From NCBI GenBank assembly GCA_040954595.2, contig CM082577.2, forward strand, positions 2,356,001 through 2,420,000: a stretch of 64,000 nucleotides of DNA, in the 5' to 3' direction. A program made the position numbers and the translations under genes. The DNA is from Balanoglossus misakiensis. Its lineage: Eukaryota > Hemichordata. The notes beneath the pieces were generated by a model. That model ran no database searches, was not told where the DNA came from, and was given only the letters and a program-made list of their open reading frames with translations. Every line of letters starts with the position of its first letter. The first letter of the stretch is position 1. Shown here piece by piece: positions 27,401-38,420 of this stretch.

Positions 27401-30400
27401 TGTGTGTGACATGTCCAGTGCACATTAATATTGACAATGGAGACCAAATCCTGAACGTCTTATTATTATCGAGTCAATTTTTACCTTGAAATAAAAAAGA
27501 ATCTTGGTTGACATCTCAGAACCCGACGGACAAGCCCTGACATGCAACGTTCTCTACAGTGGGTGTCTGTACAGATTGGCACGGGTCGGCAACGGTTATC
27601 CCTTCGGTCTAACAACACCCCAAACAGTGCTAATTGGTCGATGTGCTATCTAATCAAAGATTTAGAATAAAAAACAACCCCCAAAAAAGTAATTCTTGAC
27701 GAAGAGACCACCTTCCGTCTCACCTGACCGAGTTGTCGAGTATTGAAATGTTGAAGTCCCGTCGCTTCCGGAATACCGCACTGTCGTCGAAATCGTAAAT
27801 GGCAATTCTCACCGTGACGACTATATTAGCTGGCATGCCGAGTTTCAGACGATACACTAATGGACAATGCGCAAAATTAGTCTGAAATCGACGATATGAC
27901 GACACCACAATATCAAGGATTCGCGAGACAAAATTGCAATGTTTTTTTTTCTACGTCATGTTTGCCACGTCAGCATAAGACGTGTTCCAAACGATTCGCT
28001 GACATCATGCATCTTTCATTTGTGGTCTAAAACCACCATCTCATTCACAGGCAGTCGAGAAAAAAACAATTCGTACAAACGGAGATTCCTTCGATTCTAA
28101 CTCAATTTATACCCAGTTGAGGGAAGTTGTTAATTTTGAAGTTTTGATTGTCCACCAAAGAGAATCTTACTAGAAGCCTTGGTTAATTTCTTTTTTTTTT
28201 CTTTGCTATGGCCAATGTCAAAATGTTCACGAACTTGCAGGACGCCATGGACTCATTCTTCGGTCAATTAATCGACGTGCAGCTCACGAGAGTTGAAAGC
28301 CATCGTGTCGGCAAATCGCGAAACCGAACCAACGCTCCCCTTTTGTACAGAACAGACACGAATGCTGAACGATTCCATTTTTTCTATCGAGGTTATGCGT
28401 TCATCGCCCGCCATTTGGGACAAAGACGGGAAGTTGTCCCCATAAACACATTCCAGTCAGCCCCAAAAAATGCGACGACGATGACCCTTCAATATTAGCA
28501 AAGCGCCGATATATTTATGATCAAATTATAGTTCCATTCTTTGATGGGCAGTGGATCCTGAGCAAAATGCAGTCAAGGGCGAATATTACAGGTTCATAAT
28601 ATTGTGCTACCGATTGCATGTAAATAGTAGTATACAGGAATTTTATCATACGAATATACTTCATCGCCAGAAAACTTACCGACGTTAATTGATGACTGAT
28701 TTTTGTCTGTCTTTTGATGGCCCCAATTTTGCTTGTATTAACTATTTTGTCCTTCGTAGTAGTACTAACTATGGGAATAAACTTACACTCCTGCTAGTAA
28801 AATTTCACGAGGGATTTCGAATTGGACATCGTTGGTCGATCAAACTCAAATTTCAACTGTGTTGGCCATCGTCTGCCTTGTCAAATTCAACCACTGTGTT
28901 TTGCGGGAACTCGAGACTAAAGCTAACCCAAAGTTCTACCCACAGTTATCTGTACAATTCACCGTGGAAACATCATTTGGCGCGATCCGTGATAATTTCA
29001 AATGTGACGTAAGATTGATCATTAATTGATAGCGATTGGGTCCTTTTCCTGTAGGCCCAATTATAAGTACTTGAGTAGCCATTTTTTGAATTCTGGACTT
29101 GCCAGCCTTTAATCATGTTAAATAAGTGGCGCGTTTATTTAAAAAAAAAAGAAATTTCAAAGAAACGTCACCTTTGTGTTTTAATGGGTCGTCGTCAGCA
29201 CCTGCAGTTTGGTGAATCATTGTCAGAAGCAAAAAATAATACGATGAAAAACAAATACTTCTCAAGGCAGGTGTATCCATATATCAAATGATATTTAGTA
29301 ATTTCCAATCGAGGCTAGTTTCAAAAAAATATGGTAAATCTGAAATTAGGTAATCCTTTCTCCATTTTATTCGACAAGAATTATTTGAGACACCGACCCA
29401 CAGTAATAAAGCCATAACTTGCGTCGAAGTGGAGTTGAAAAGTTGGGCAACGCCCTAACCCCTTGAACTAGTGCCTGGATTGACTTTATTGTTCTGACTA
29501 TTAATACTTTTGATAATGCTCAGCAAGATTCCCCTGCAAAGATAATTATACTACGCGAAAATATCCAACGCCAGCCTCACACCTTGTACCTGACGGACAA
29601 TACCAGTAATAACAGATAATTCAAAATATTTGAATGAAAAATATTAAAAGTTGGAGCACATGCGCATTCCACCTTTTCAATCAAGATTGGAGATTTCACA
29701 CAAATGTATACGCCCTAAAAACAGAGATCTGGTGGAGTTTTTCGTCTAGAAGAAATCAACAGTGCGCACGTTTTTTCGCATTTTAGATGAGCGATATTAT
29801 CGCAGTTGTATGATGGATCGTTCAAATCTCAAGCAGTGTGTACTGGACTTGAAGACGCACCCAAACGAAAATTTGTAAAAAAAAATGTGTCGACACCCAT
29901 GTATTGGAGACGACACACAAACTTCATACATACTCAAAGTCTGTCCAAAATGTGTCAAACGGCTCTTTTGATATCGTCTGCGGAACCATATTATATGTTC
30001 TGAAGAAATGTGTGCATGTTTTCGAAGCATTTTACTTGGATCTTACCTCGATCTGCGAAAACCACGAGTCAAAATGGCCCCATGGCTCAGCCCATTCAAT
30101 GTAGTAGGGGGTCTGGCGAGTCTTGCAGGGTCCTGGGAAAAGATATTGGCGTGGAGCCGTGCTTGTATGTTCGCTGCTTCTCCACTCACGCATCATACCG
30201 ATCGTCTGATAGCTTGTGATTGGTTAGCTGAAAATGGATTACAATATACCTTACAACAAAATTAGGCAAACATAGATGGAATTTTTAGGTGCAAAATGAG
30301 ATTGCGACATAAGGCAAATATTCCATTCCGAAAGGGGGTGTGGAGAAAAGTCAAACTGCAAGAGAAAAATGAAATCTTTAACCCAATGAGATTTCATTCC

Positions 30401-31736
30401 ATTGTATATCCCATTGCCTGCCCGGAGTTTTAAGTAATTTTCATTTGCAGAATGACTGAAGACCAAGTACATGTAACAGAATTTAAAGGTCATTGCTGTT
30501 ACAGTTCTCAAAGACTGAGGACAATTTTTCCTTCAAGTCACCACAGCTAGTTCGAGTCTGTTTTTCTTCGAAAATTATGCTTGTGGAGGGAAAGTGCGAT
30601 GTGGAACTTATACAGTCATTTATAAACACAAAGGTGGACATCAAAGTTTAACAAAAATGGCGTCGTCAAAACGACTTCACGACGAAAATGGACGTCACTT
30701 TATGGTAGGTCTGTGTCATAATAAAAATATGACGATACCCACATTCTGCTTTTGCAGATAAAATTGATAAGTCGTTCATTTTCGGTCATCTAGATTATCT
30801 GTCTTTTGGCAGAAGTGTGAAATGACACTTGCATTGTATTAAACATTCAAATGAAGCGACGTTGAAAATTCAACAATCCAAATGTGGCTTGTAAGAAATT
30901 AAATGTAGTGTTCAACTTCGGTCACGTGTTCTGTGTATTTTCCCATCGAGAAAAACGCGTCTGAGGCGAGGAGACGGGGAATGTTTGTTTGATTCCCGAC
31001 GGGAAAACTGCGAAAAACAGAGCCTAAGGCCTCCGTTTGAAATGTAATCCCTGACGCCATCTTTGTCAAGGGGGAGGGGGGGGGTCATCACCTGTGGAGA
31101 ATCACTCTTGTGTCCATCTTCGTTCGAATGTATTGCGAGAGATTTCGGCAGAAAAATGCGTTTGTTGCCACCACAACATATAGGTCCCGCGCAGTTCACG
31201 AATAAAGAGTGTCACGACAAAGTCGCTGGTTCCTCAGGCTGGACCACGCGTTAGATGTGAGGGTCATATCCATTGGTTTGGCAGTCAAAAATGTGCCTTA
31301 CGCCCGGAGTCCGCGACGACGAGCGAGAAAAGAGGGATTTGGCAAAGAAGCACTCGATTGCATGTACATGTCAAGAGAAGTGTCCTGGTCACAGGGCAAA
31401 TATCGATTTCGTCAGATGAACGCAACAAGCAGCTTATAGAAAAGATGGCGGGAATTCCCCAAAACCGCGAATCAAATTTGATATTGATACCTAATAGTTA
31501 AGAAAGTGGTTTCCCAAACGGATAAAAGTCTTCACGTGTAATAACGAATTTCTGCCAACATGATAAACTGTATGTCCAAACTCACACAATTTTGAAACAG
31601 TTCTACTGAATAAAAAACACATTTTGAAAATAAGAGGTTTATGCACGCGACTGACTTACTGAACGTCTACCAAGTATCTATGTTGTCATGTGTATTTTTG
31701 CAAACTTACGTCATATTTGTGAACTTAAGGCGTGTC
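24401..31736. other. Intergenic or intronic stretch, no recognisable gene
   Basis: No reading frame here resembles a protein family I recognise and no exon series with conserved splice phases is visible. Open frames of 60-143 codons occur on both strands (for example 24989-25369 plus, 25962-26393 minus, 28208-28498 plus) but look like chance frames. The sequence is less A+T-rich than the satellite and contains scattered CRE-like TGACGTCA octamers (27093-27100, and a close match near 26080). It may be the long first intron or promoter-proximal region of a minus-strand gene (see the candidate first exons at 33553 and 36892), which I cannot prove. Confidence 0.5.
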
Positions 31737-31755
31737 TGACGTCATGGTGACGTCA
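31737..31755. promoter_or_regulatory. Two perfect CRE/ATF octamers in tandem
   Basis: TGACGTCA occurs at 31737-31744 and again at 31748-31755, with start points 11 bp apart, close to one helical turn. TGACGTCA is the established palindromic binding site of CREB/ATF bZIP dimers. The sequence shows the sites directly; that they act as a promoter element is inference. The nearest candidate transcription units are the minus-strand candidate first exons 1.9-5.2 kb to the right. Confidence 0.45.
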
Positions 31756-32283
31756 GCCTGGAATGTCACTTTTTCTCAGAACTGAGGATTCCAAAAAGTG
31801 AACGGAAAAAGCGGCAGTTGTATTTGACTTCCCTCTTGATTTTTTACAACACAAAATGTTACCAGACATGACGCCACATATAAATGACCCTTTGACTTTT
31901 GGTTTAAATATTCCTTGCGTACATAATATTCCAACGTTTTGCAATTCTCGAGAATCAGCTCGTTCTCGTTAAAAGACGAACTATGGGAAACAAAGGTTAT
32001 ACAACCTGCCGGAAATTTACCATCGCCGATAAAGAATGAGTACGACACGAGCGTGTCGCAAAAAGAGATATTAGAGTGCAGATTCCCGATATGCGACCTA
32101 CTTGGCAAGCCAGGGAAAACCCCCCACAAGTCACACAGTTGAAACCAAGCAACCCTTGAGGATTTAACTCATTAATATTCGACGCGATCGGAAAATAATA
32201 ACAATACAAAAGTTGCGATTCGAAAAGAATGCTATTAAGGAAAGTTTTTTCTTTACCCGAAGGTGTACTTCATGGACATGAAA

Positions 32284-32343
32284 CTCTCTCTCTCTCTCTC
32301 TCTCTCTCCCCTCTCTCTCTCTCCCCCCCCCTCTCTCTCTCTC
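32284..32343. repeat. (CT)n microsatellite with C-runs
   Basis: A pyrimidine-only tract of CT dinucleotides is interrupted by runs of four and eight or nine cytosines. It produces a chance arginine/glutamate-rich open frame on the minus strand, which I do not call a gene. Confidence 0.95.
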
Positions 32344-32975
32344 CATCGCACAAATACAAATTGAGTGCTAAATTCAGAATTACGTTATCTTACCTATTTT
32401 AGTATTTTAGTTTTCTTCTCCGTCCATCCGAAATTATTCCATTTGGGGGAAACACAAGTACTCGGGATCAGCTAAGCTAACAAACGTCGACAAATATCCA
32501 GCAACGGCACGAATAATTGATTCCCATCCGAGTGTTCAACCATCTACAAAAGTTGGTGGATAATATTTTCTGTTATATCAATGTGTCTATACTTATGAGG
32601 AAAATATGAGTCAGACGTCAGAAAACCGGCTCTAGATTTCAAATCTAGAATGACTCACTGAGACATGCGGATGCAAAAAATTACAGCCTAAAAACCGTGA
32701 CGTAGAGTAAAAACGTGTTGTTTTTCCTCGTGTCTCGATGACCATGAGTCAAGCGTTCCAGTCAAGTTCCTGCATCGTGAACAGAAAACCCCCTCGACGT
32801 CATTGGTGTTTTTTCACTTGTTAGTTAGAGTCACCACGGCAACAGATAAAAACCCTCGATTTTGCAACACTGCAATGTCCCAGGACCCCCAAAAATATTT
32901 AAGTCAAACATGTTTGGTGATCGAATGTGTCAAGTTCCTTGCAGTGGGCGTCATTTACAAGAAGGTATACATGAA

Positions 32976-32976
<1 letters not shown>

Positions 32977-33044
<68 letters not shown>
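32977..33044. repeat. (GTT)n trinucleotide microsatellite, about 22-23 units
   Basis: This is an uninterrupted GTT repeat. Overlapping open frames read as poly-Val or poly-Cys and are artefacts of the repeat. Confidence 0.97.
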
Positions 33045-33552
33045 CATAGAAACAACCTATAAGAATGCCCTTACACCAAATTCCAAGATTCGAAAACAGC
33101 TAGAATGCGAGGAAGGCCATGGTATCCACACCAGACATTCAACACAGGCCGCTACTTGTTCTGTAATATGCCACTGTTTTCGAATGATATTGAAAGAGTA
33201 TACATTCTGTTTCAGACCTATGTAGGTTGCAAGTATCGTTTTCAGATGAAGGTGTTGGGTCTGACAAGCAATACAACATTGCAACAGACACTATAGGGTA
33301 TTAATGCTATCAGTCAAAATAATTACTCTTCCCTAGTAAAGCCTCTCGCCTTTTTAGAACTCCACCCCTTTCCAGCTATTTCAAAACCTCTTCATCGAAC
33401 CGGCTTCCTCTGAAGGGTTGGCGGCTCTGGGAATCAAAGGAATTCTTACCGCGCACTCAGGGATTTCTTTAAATGAAATACTTTTTACAAAACCAGGACA
33501 GGTTCACGGAGCTCGAACCCTCAGGAATTAGTCATTCGTTTGTTCGCTGTAC

Positions 33553-33651
33553 TCTACTCAAGTCATGATCCATTCCGTTCGCCGAAGGAGTGCCATTCAC
33601 AATGCTCCCGCCCCCAGGTCCGTGAGTGTGGTCCTCGATTTTAGTGGCCAT
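33553..33651 (-). CDS. Candidate first coding exon of an unidentified minus-strand gene (33 codons)
   Basis: On the minus strand an ATG in a strong context (GACCATGG) at 33651 opens a 33-codon frame beginning MATKIEDHTH. It is rich in Gly, Asn and charged residues and ends just before a GTACAG donor-like sequence; reading through, the frame stops six codons later. The low-complexity hydrophilic composition is typical of an N-terminal tail before the first folded domain. I see no downstream exon in the window that completes it. A second candidate first exon with a similar MAT...NG start lies at 36892-36931, so these may be alternative first exons of one gene running left, whose body would lie within or beyond the satellite. 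The family is not recognised. It could equally be a chance open frame. Confidence 0.3.
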
Positions 33652-33744
33652 GGTCAGCGGGGAGGGGAGGGGGTCCCAAGAGGTATACGTCAGTCGGCTT
33701 TGAAAACACCCGGCGAATACTAGCCCCCCCCCCCTGCACACTTC

Positions 33745-34413
33745 AAATTCGAACCAAAATAATCAGAATAGACTCTGCCGAGTCGTGTGATTGTGTTACA
33801 TATAGACCAATATTTATCAGGCTATTAGTCCCTCCAGACCACTCCCCACCAATGTGCAAGTCCGGTGCTATGACACGGAATAAAATAATATAAAAGATAG
33901 CCCACAAAAATGATAGCGCTGCACTACTCGTGAACTTTGAACTCAAAGGGACACGTGTGGTAAAACGACCTGTTTTCCTCTTTCTAAAAACTGACGGGTA
34001 TGAGTAAAACGTGGTGTGAAAAACGCCACATTTTGAGGGATTGAAAAGAGGGACTCTGGTTAAAAAAATATCCAGCACATTCTCAATCTTCCAGACCCCC
34101 AAGGTATCAAATGTTCACCCAGACAAACAAATGGGTCATGTTTTGACCGGGCAACGCGAATGAATGTTTTCGTACGTGTAACTAAAAGAGGGTCGAGGCC
34201 GGAGGAAAAAATGTTTAAAAACTGATCAGATTCAATATTGAAAAGGGTCCGCGTAAACCTCCAGGGGGGGGGGGGGTGGCTTGATCACACCTGAGCATAG
34301 TTTATGCGGAAATATAGTTGATTGGTCACGTGATACGCATCGAATATTAAAAACCAAAGGGAAAGAATCTAACGTATATCTGTACATGAAGCTGTCAGCG
34401 TCTCATTTCAGTG

Positions 34414-34416
<3 letters not shown>
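33745..34416. other. Non-coding stretch with a G13 run
   Basis: No gene is recognised here. The stretch includes an uninterrupted run of 13 guanines at 34264-34276 and, just to its left (33723-33733), a C-rich tract. The open frame at 33743-34102 (minus) resembles no known protein. Confidence 0.5.

Positions 34417-34446
<30 letters not shown>
34417..34446. repeat. (AT)n microsatellite
   Basis: About 15 uninterrupted AT units. Confidence 0.97.
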
Positions 34447-34449
<3 letters not shown>

Positions 34450-34965
34450 TACGGAAACATCCTGATCAAATCTAAAAATTCTCTGATACAAATTTAAAAA
34501 ATCATCGATCACCATGTACGTACCTGTCATCCGCATGGATGCCGGCGAGAAATTGACAGAGTCCGTTGCGGGCGGAAAATCTTGTTTATAGGGGGTGATA
34601 TACGCTTGTTTACTCTGTGCGCTCCCCTTTCCAAGTAAAAATAAGTGCATTCGGGTTATTTTTCTATGGACTTTGGAAATTACGAAACTTTTTCCTGGTT
34701 CAAGAAGTGTGTCGCGCTGCAGCCTTGACAAACACGCCCTCGTTGATTAGGCCTACTATCAGAACGGTGAGAGGTCACGGAATTAGATTTTTCCTCTTAT
34801 TCTCTGATTTTCAATGTTCGCTTTGTCAAATCTACCGTTCATAGGATTATCATTTGTGCATTCATTCAGTTTTAAAGACAATTTCGCAAGGGGAAAAAGA
34901 TATAAAATTTGTATTTATACAATGGTTTTAAAGGGGTACATTTACCCCTCCGCCATCGACAAGTC

Positions 34966-35290
34966 GCGTTGCGAGGTGTGTTCGCTCACGTCACGGCCGT
35001 CGTCAAGCCGACAGGGATGCGGACATAAAAGGGGGTTTCCCCTCTCGCGCCCGGAAATGCTGTTTTTCTTTTCATGCGCGCATCGACCCCTTCGACACAG
35101 CGCGACACACTTGCTTGTGTTTCCGTCCGCGATCGCCTCGAATGTCGGTCGGCACGTAACACGGATGTGCCGAAGTCACGATGGAAGAAGAATCTGCCCG
35201 TGCGCATGCTCAGTCAGTCAAGCTCATAATCAGGTCGCTATTTGACGCGACGCCGACCCGGAGAACGGGCATTGTGTGGGTGTTCTCGGA
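34966..35290. promoter_or_regulatory. CpG-rich stretch, candidate promoter or CpG island
   Basis: CpG dinucleotides are visibly denser here than on either side (for example GTCGCGTTGCGAGG, CGCGACGCCGACCCGG and the GATCGCCTCG region), and there are no repeats. It lies between the candidate first exons at 33553-33651 and 36892-36931 (both minus). A promoter role is inference from composition and position only. The overlapping short open frames on both strands show no recognisable domain. Confidence 0.35.
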
Positions 35291-36237
35291 TGGGTCGATA
35301 GTTTACAAATAATAGGTCACTTGCGGACGGATGCATCTTCAATACGACGGACGATATTGATATAATAAATCATATTCTTTACAAACCCTACCCCGGATTT
35401 CACGCGTTTGTGTGGGTCGAAAATCCGTATACATGTACATATTCGGATCTTTCCCTTTACATCGCGCAAGGACCTCGACCATGCCGGTGTTCGAATCGCA
35501 CATTTTCTAAACTTTATCCATTGGAAAGTTTGTCGCACAAATCGAACCCGAAACAACACAACACAAGTACAGTACGTGGTGGCCGCGGTGTTATGTTATC
35601 AAAAGTTACATTAGGCCTAATTAAAGTAAAACATTTCATGTTCCTTAAGTTTTTAATTTCCTTGTTCCATGCTAAAGAAACGCCGAGTGACTCATTTAAT
35701 AATTAGAAAACGTGACCGAAACACATGTGTATTTTTTGTCTTGTTTCCGAATCAGAAGAGGACGCGGAACGTTTCGTTCATTGCTCCTGACTGATGACAT
35801 CATAATACTTTTAATAACAACCTTACTTTACCTTTCTTGCGAATGATTGCATAATAGAGACATGCGTTTCAAGATTAGATCAAGATGATACTACGGTCAC
35901 GTAGGAATCCTTATAAATCATGAGCGCGTGACAGGGAAAAAATACCAGTAAAATGATAGAGAGATTATAGCCGGCAATTTCGCGCGTTGTGCTTATATAA
36001 TAGAATCGGATCTGATTCCAACGAAAAATCTTTTCCTTGTAAAATTTGTTCCTTGTACAAAGTGCTCGGAGTAGCACGTACTTAATTGAAAATTAAGATA
36101 AGTTTTAGTCATTTGAATCAGCCGATGTTATGGCTGCGCGCCACATAGGGTATATACGTTTGATGTTTTTCATTAGATATACTGATAAAAGAATGGGATT
36201 GAATATTTTTCAGTAACAATTTACGGAGTCTACTTAC

Positions 36238-36279
36238 CATTTGTGTGATTCTGAAAGGCACGGCATGGTCAGTGTACAC
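36238..36279 (-). other. Possible 42-bp internal exon (splice-site bounded), unidentified
   Basis: On the minus strand a good acceptor (TTTCATTTCAG) precedes, and a near-consensus donor (GTAAGTAG) follows, a 42-nt segment open in two of three frames. It lies 0.6 kb downstream of the candidate first exon at 36892-36931 on the same strand. However, the phase-1 end of that exon would run into TGA here, so it could be untranslated, an alternative exon, or a chance pairing of splice signals. Confidence 0.2.
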
Positions 36280-36891
36280 CTGAAATGAAACAAGGATACC
36301 GAGTATATGTGATTAAACCCGGACAGTGTACATTGTATCTCGCTTCGTATGACGTCAAATGGGTTGGACACATGTGTAATGTCACCGACAACATCGTATA
36401 CACCGAGTATGTTATTCTCGGAAAGCTGTATCATTCAGTCCTCGCCAATTTCGTTACGTTGTTTTAGAAACGACTGTTCCGATGACTTTTTTTCTCGGTG
36501 TCTGTGGTCCGACCTTAATATGATCTCGATGGAGGTTGACTTGGATGCCAAAGAACTTCATACCGCGGACAACACAATATGACACATTTTGAGTCTTTCA
36601 GCGAAAAACGAGGATGCGACGTCATCGTGACAAACTCTGGGGAGGAGGGGGGGGGCGGAGATATCAGTTTGAAATGTTCAAAGTTTAGTGCGATAACCTT
36701 TGCCCTCTCCACGATGGGGGAAAAGATTTACAAATGTGCCGAACATTTGCTAAACGAAGAAGCGAAGTGTCTTCGATAAGAAAGTGCAAGATGTCCAGTA
36801 CGTTCATCCCGAGAGCATGTGGTACAGCCACTCCACATCCCCGACCTAAGAACAATTAATTCCCAACGGGAAAACTTGAATAACCGCTTAC

Positions 36892-36931
36892 CTGTTACAG
36901 TGAGGTGACCGTTGGCTCCATTAGTCGCCAT
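36892..36931 (-). CDS. Candidate first coding exon, minus strand (13 codons + 1 nt)
   Basis: ATGGCGACTAATGG at 36931 opens a frame MATNGANGHLTVT followed by a strong donor (ACAG|GTAAGCGG), phase 1. The sequence to its right (36932-37100) is free of repeats and could be a 5' UTR and promoter. No partner exon with clear homology was found to the left, so the product is unknown. The style of the N-terminus (MAT, NG pairs) resembles the candidate exon at 33553-33651, suggesting alternative first exons of one minus-strand gene. Confidence is limited because only 40 bp and one splice site support it. Confidence 0.4.
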
Positions 36932-38090
36932 TATCCTCTCAGAACACTACAGGTCTTGTCGTGAGGATATTATCGCGAACAACGTTTGTCATTTACTCGG
37001 ACCAGGACGGGTCGTCTCCGGGGATTGCCCTGGTCGATCCCTTCTCATCTGAAATTCTTTCTTCGTTATTTTTCTCTTTCTTTCCTTTTATATGTTAAAC
37101 CTAACGAGTACAAAGATTTCCTGCTCAATAAAACAAATCTTTTTCACTTTTTATTTTATATGTAGGATGTTGACCCCAACTGCTGACCCTCGCCTCCACT
37201 CAATCCATATCTATAATGTAGGCCCATATTAAACCACATTTTCTTAGATACAATCACGTTTCAAATTTCAAAGAAAAAAGAATGGTGTTTATTTTCGCTA
37301 GTTTACATAGGACAAAATGTGGGCAGGCAAGATTACAAGCTGCTTTCCAGCCTATCAATGATCAATTCTCCATGAGATTTTATTTATTACTGAATTGCAA
37401 ACACAATAAACTGAGAAAAACTTTAGATGTCACCCAGAATTGGAGGAGATATACAGCCTGGAAATGGTTTTATAGGATACTTATATCAGTGCTCATAATT
37501 TAGAGATTATTCACAGACATAACTAAATGTACTTTTGAAAATGTATAAATATACAAAAACATAACAGCTATACACAAACTATTTTTACTTGAAGTCTACA
37601 AGTATAAGCAAGGTTACACTTCAGAGAGATACATAATTTCTTTTTACTCCAAACTGCAATATATCTTTTTTTAAAGTTGACTTGCAAATGTTTTGATTGT
37701 AAGCATCTATAACAAAAATTGGTCAAATTAGACACATTTCAATAGGCCATACTGGATAACAGCACACGTCTGTTACCCTGCGAGTCTTACCAGAGACAGT
37801 CATACTCGAGGTCAAAGGTCACTAAAAACAGATGTCTGTTGTTGTCCAACTATGGCAAATGGCAGATGTGTTTATTAAGTGTGTTATCCATGCACAATAA
37901 ATTGTTTGACAATTATTCTGCTTTATGCATCCCTGTTTTTTTTTTTACAGAATGGACGAGCCCGGATGAAGCTTGGAGCTTCCAAGAAATCAGACACAAG
38001 AGCTGATTAAAGGGAGAACTGGACCTGATCTTCTGTTTCTAACAAGCAGTTCTGTTCTACAGATTAAGGTTCTATTGTTAATATGCCCAT
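36932..38090. other. Intergenic region left of PARN 3' end
   Basis: No coding exon is seen. The region becomes A+T-rich from about 37080. It contains the imperfect inverted repeat described separately (37718-37900). The open frame at 37282-37503 (plus) has no recognisable domain. Confidence 0.5.
37718..37900. repeat. Imperfect inverted repeat (MITE-like hairpin)
   Basis: The left arm GGCCATACTGGATAACAG...CGTCTGTT (about 37745-37773) is matched by the reverse complement of the right arm AACAGATGTCTGTTGTTG...ACTATGGC (about 37827-37856). Weaker complementarity extends outward through GACACATTT on the left and its counterpart on the right. The centre is unrelated spacer. No transposase frame is present. 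The size and structure suggest a small non-autonomous element or a hairpin-forming sequence; there is no proof of mobility and the outer ends and target duplication are unclear. Confidence 0.4.
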
Positions 38091-38096
38091 TTTATT
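38091..38096 (-). terminator. Candidate PARN polyadenylation signal
   Basis: AATAAA on the minus strand (TTTATT on plus), about 325 nt downstream of the PARN stop codon at 38421-38423. It is the first canonical hexamer noticed after the stop. Confidence 0.5.
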
Positions 38097-38420
38097 GATA
38101 GAGAGACTCTTGCCCAAAACATCTCCAATCAAGGCAGTGATATCACTCAGACAGATTCACATGATGTGAGAGTTTCTTTCCAAATTTATTCCAATCACCA
38201 TGTTGTGGGCTCTTCGAATAACTTTCCCTTTTCTCCACTGGTTGACTCTGAAAAGGAAAAACAGAACTCATAACTTCCTGCAACAGTGACTGAACAAAGA
38301 AAAGTTTCTATTGTACCACGATCTCAAGTTCCCCCCCCCCCACCCCATCAATTGTTTTGTCCCTTAAATTCCGATCCACTATGGCATGGGAACTTAAAAT
38401 GCATAGCGACTCATTTAACT

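Noticed and set aside
28208-28498. 96-codon plus-strand open frame starting MANVKMFTNLQDAMD
   Set aside because: No recognisable domain, no splice context or neighbouring exons; the length is compatible with chance.
32803-33225. 140-codon frame with a poly-valine run
   Set aside because: The run is the (GTT)n microsatellite and the flanking residues show no domain.
34524-34536. Minus-strand ATGCGGATGACAG followed by a GTACGT donor as a third alternative first exon
   Set aside because: Only 13 coding bases and one splice motif, too little to call, although its phase matches the candidate at 36892.
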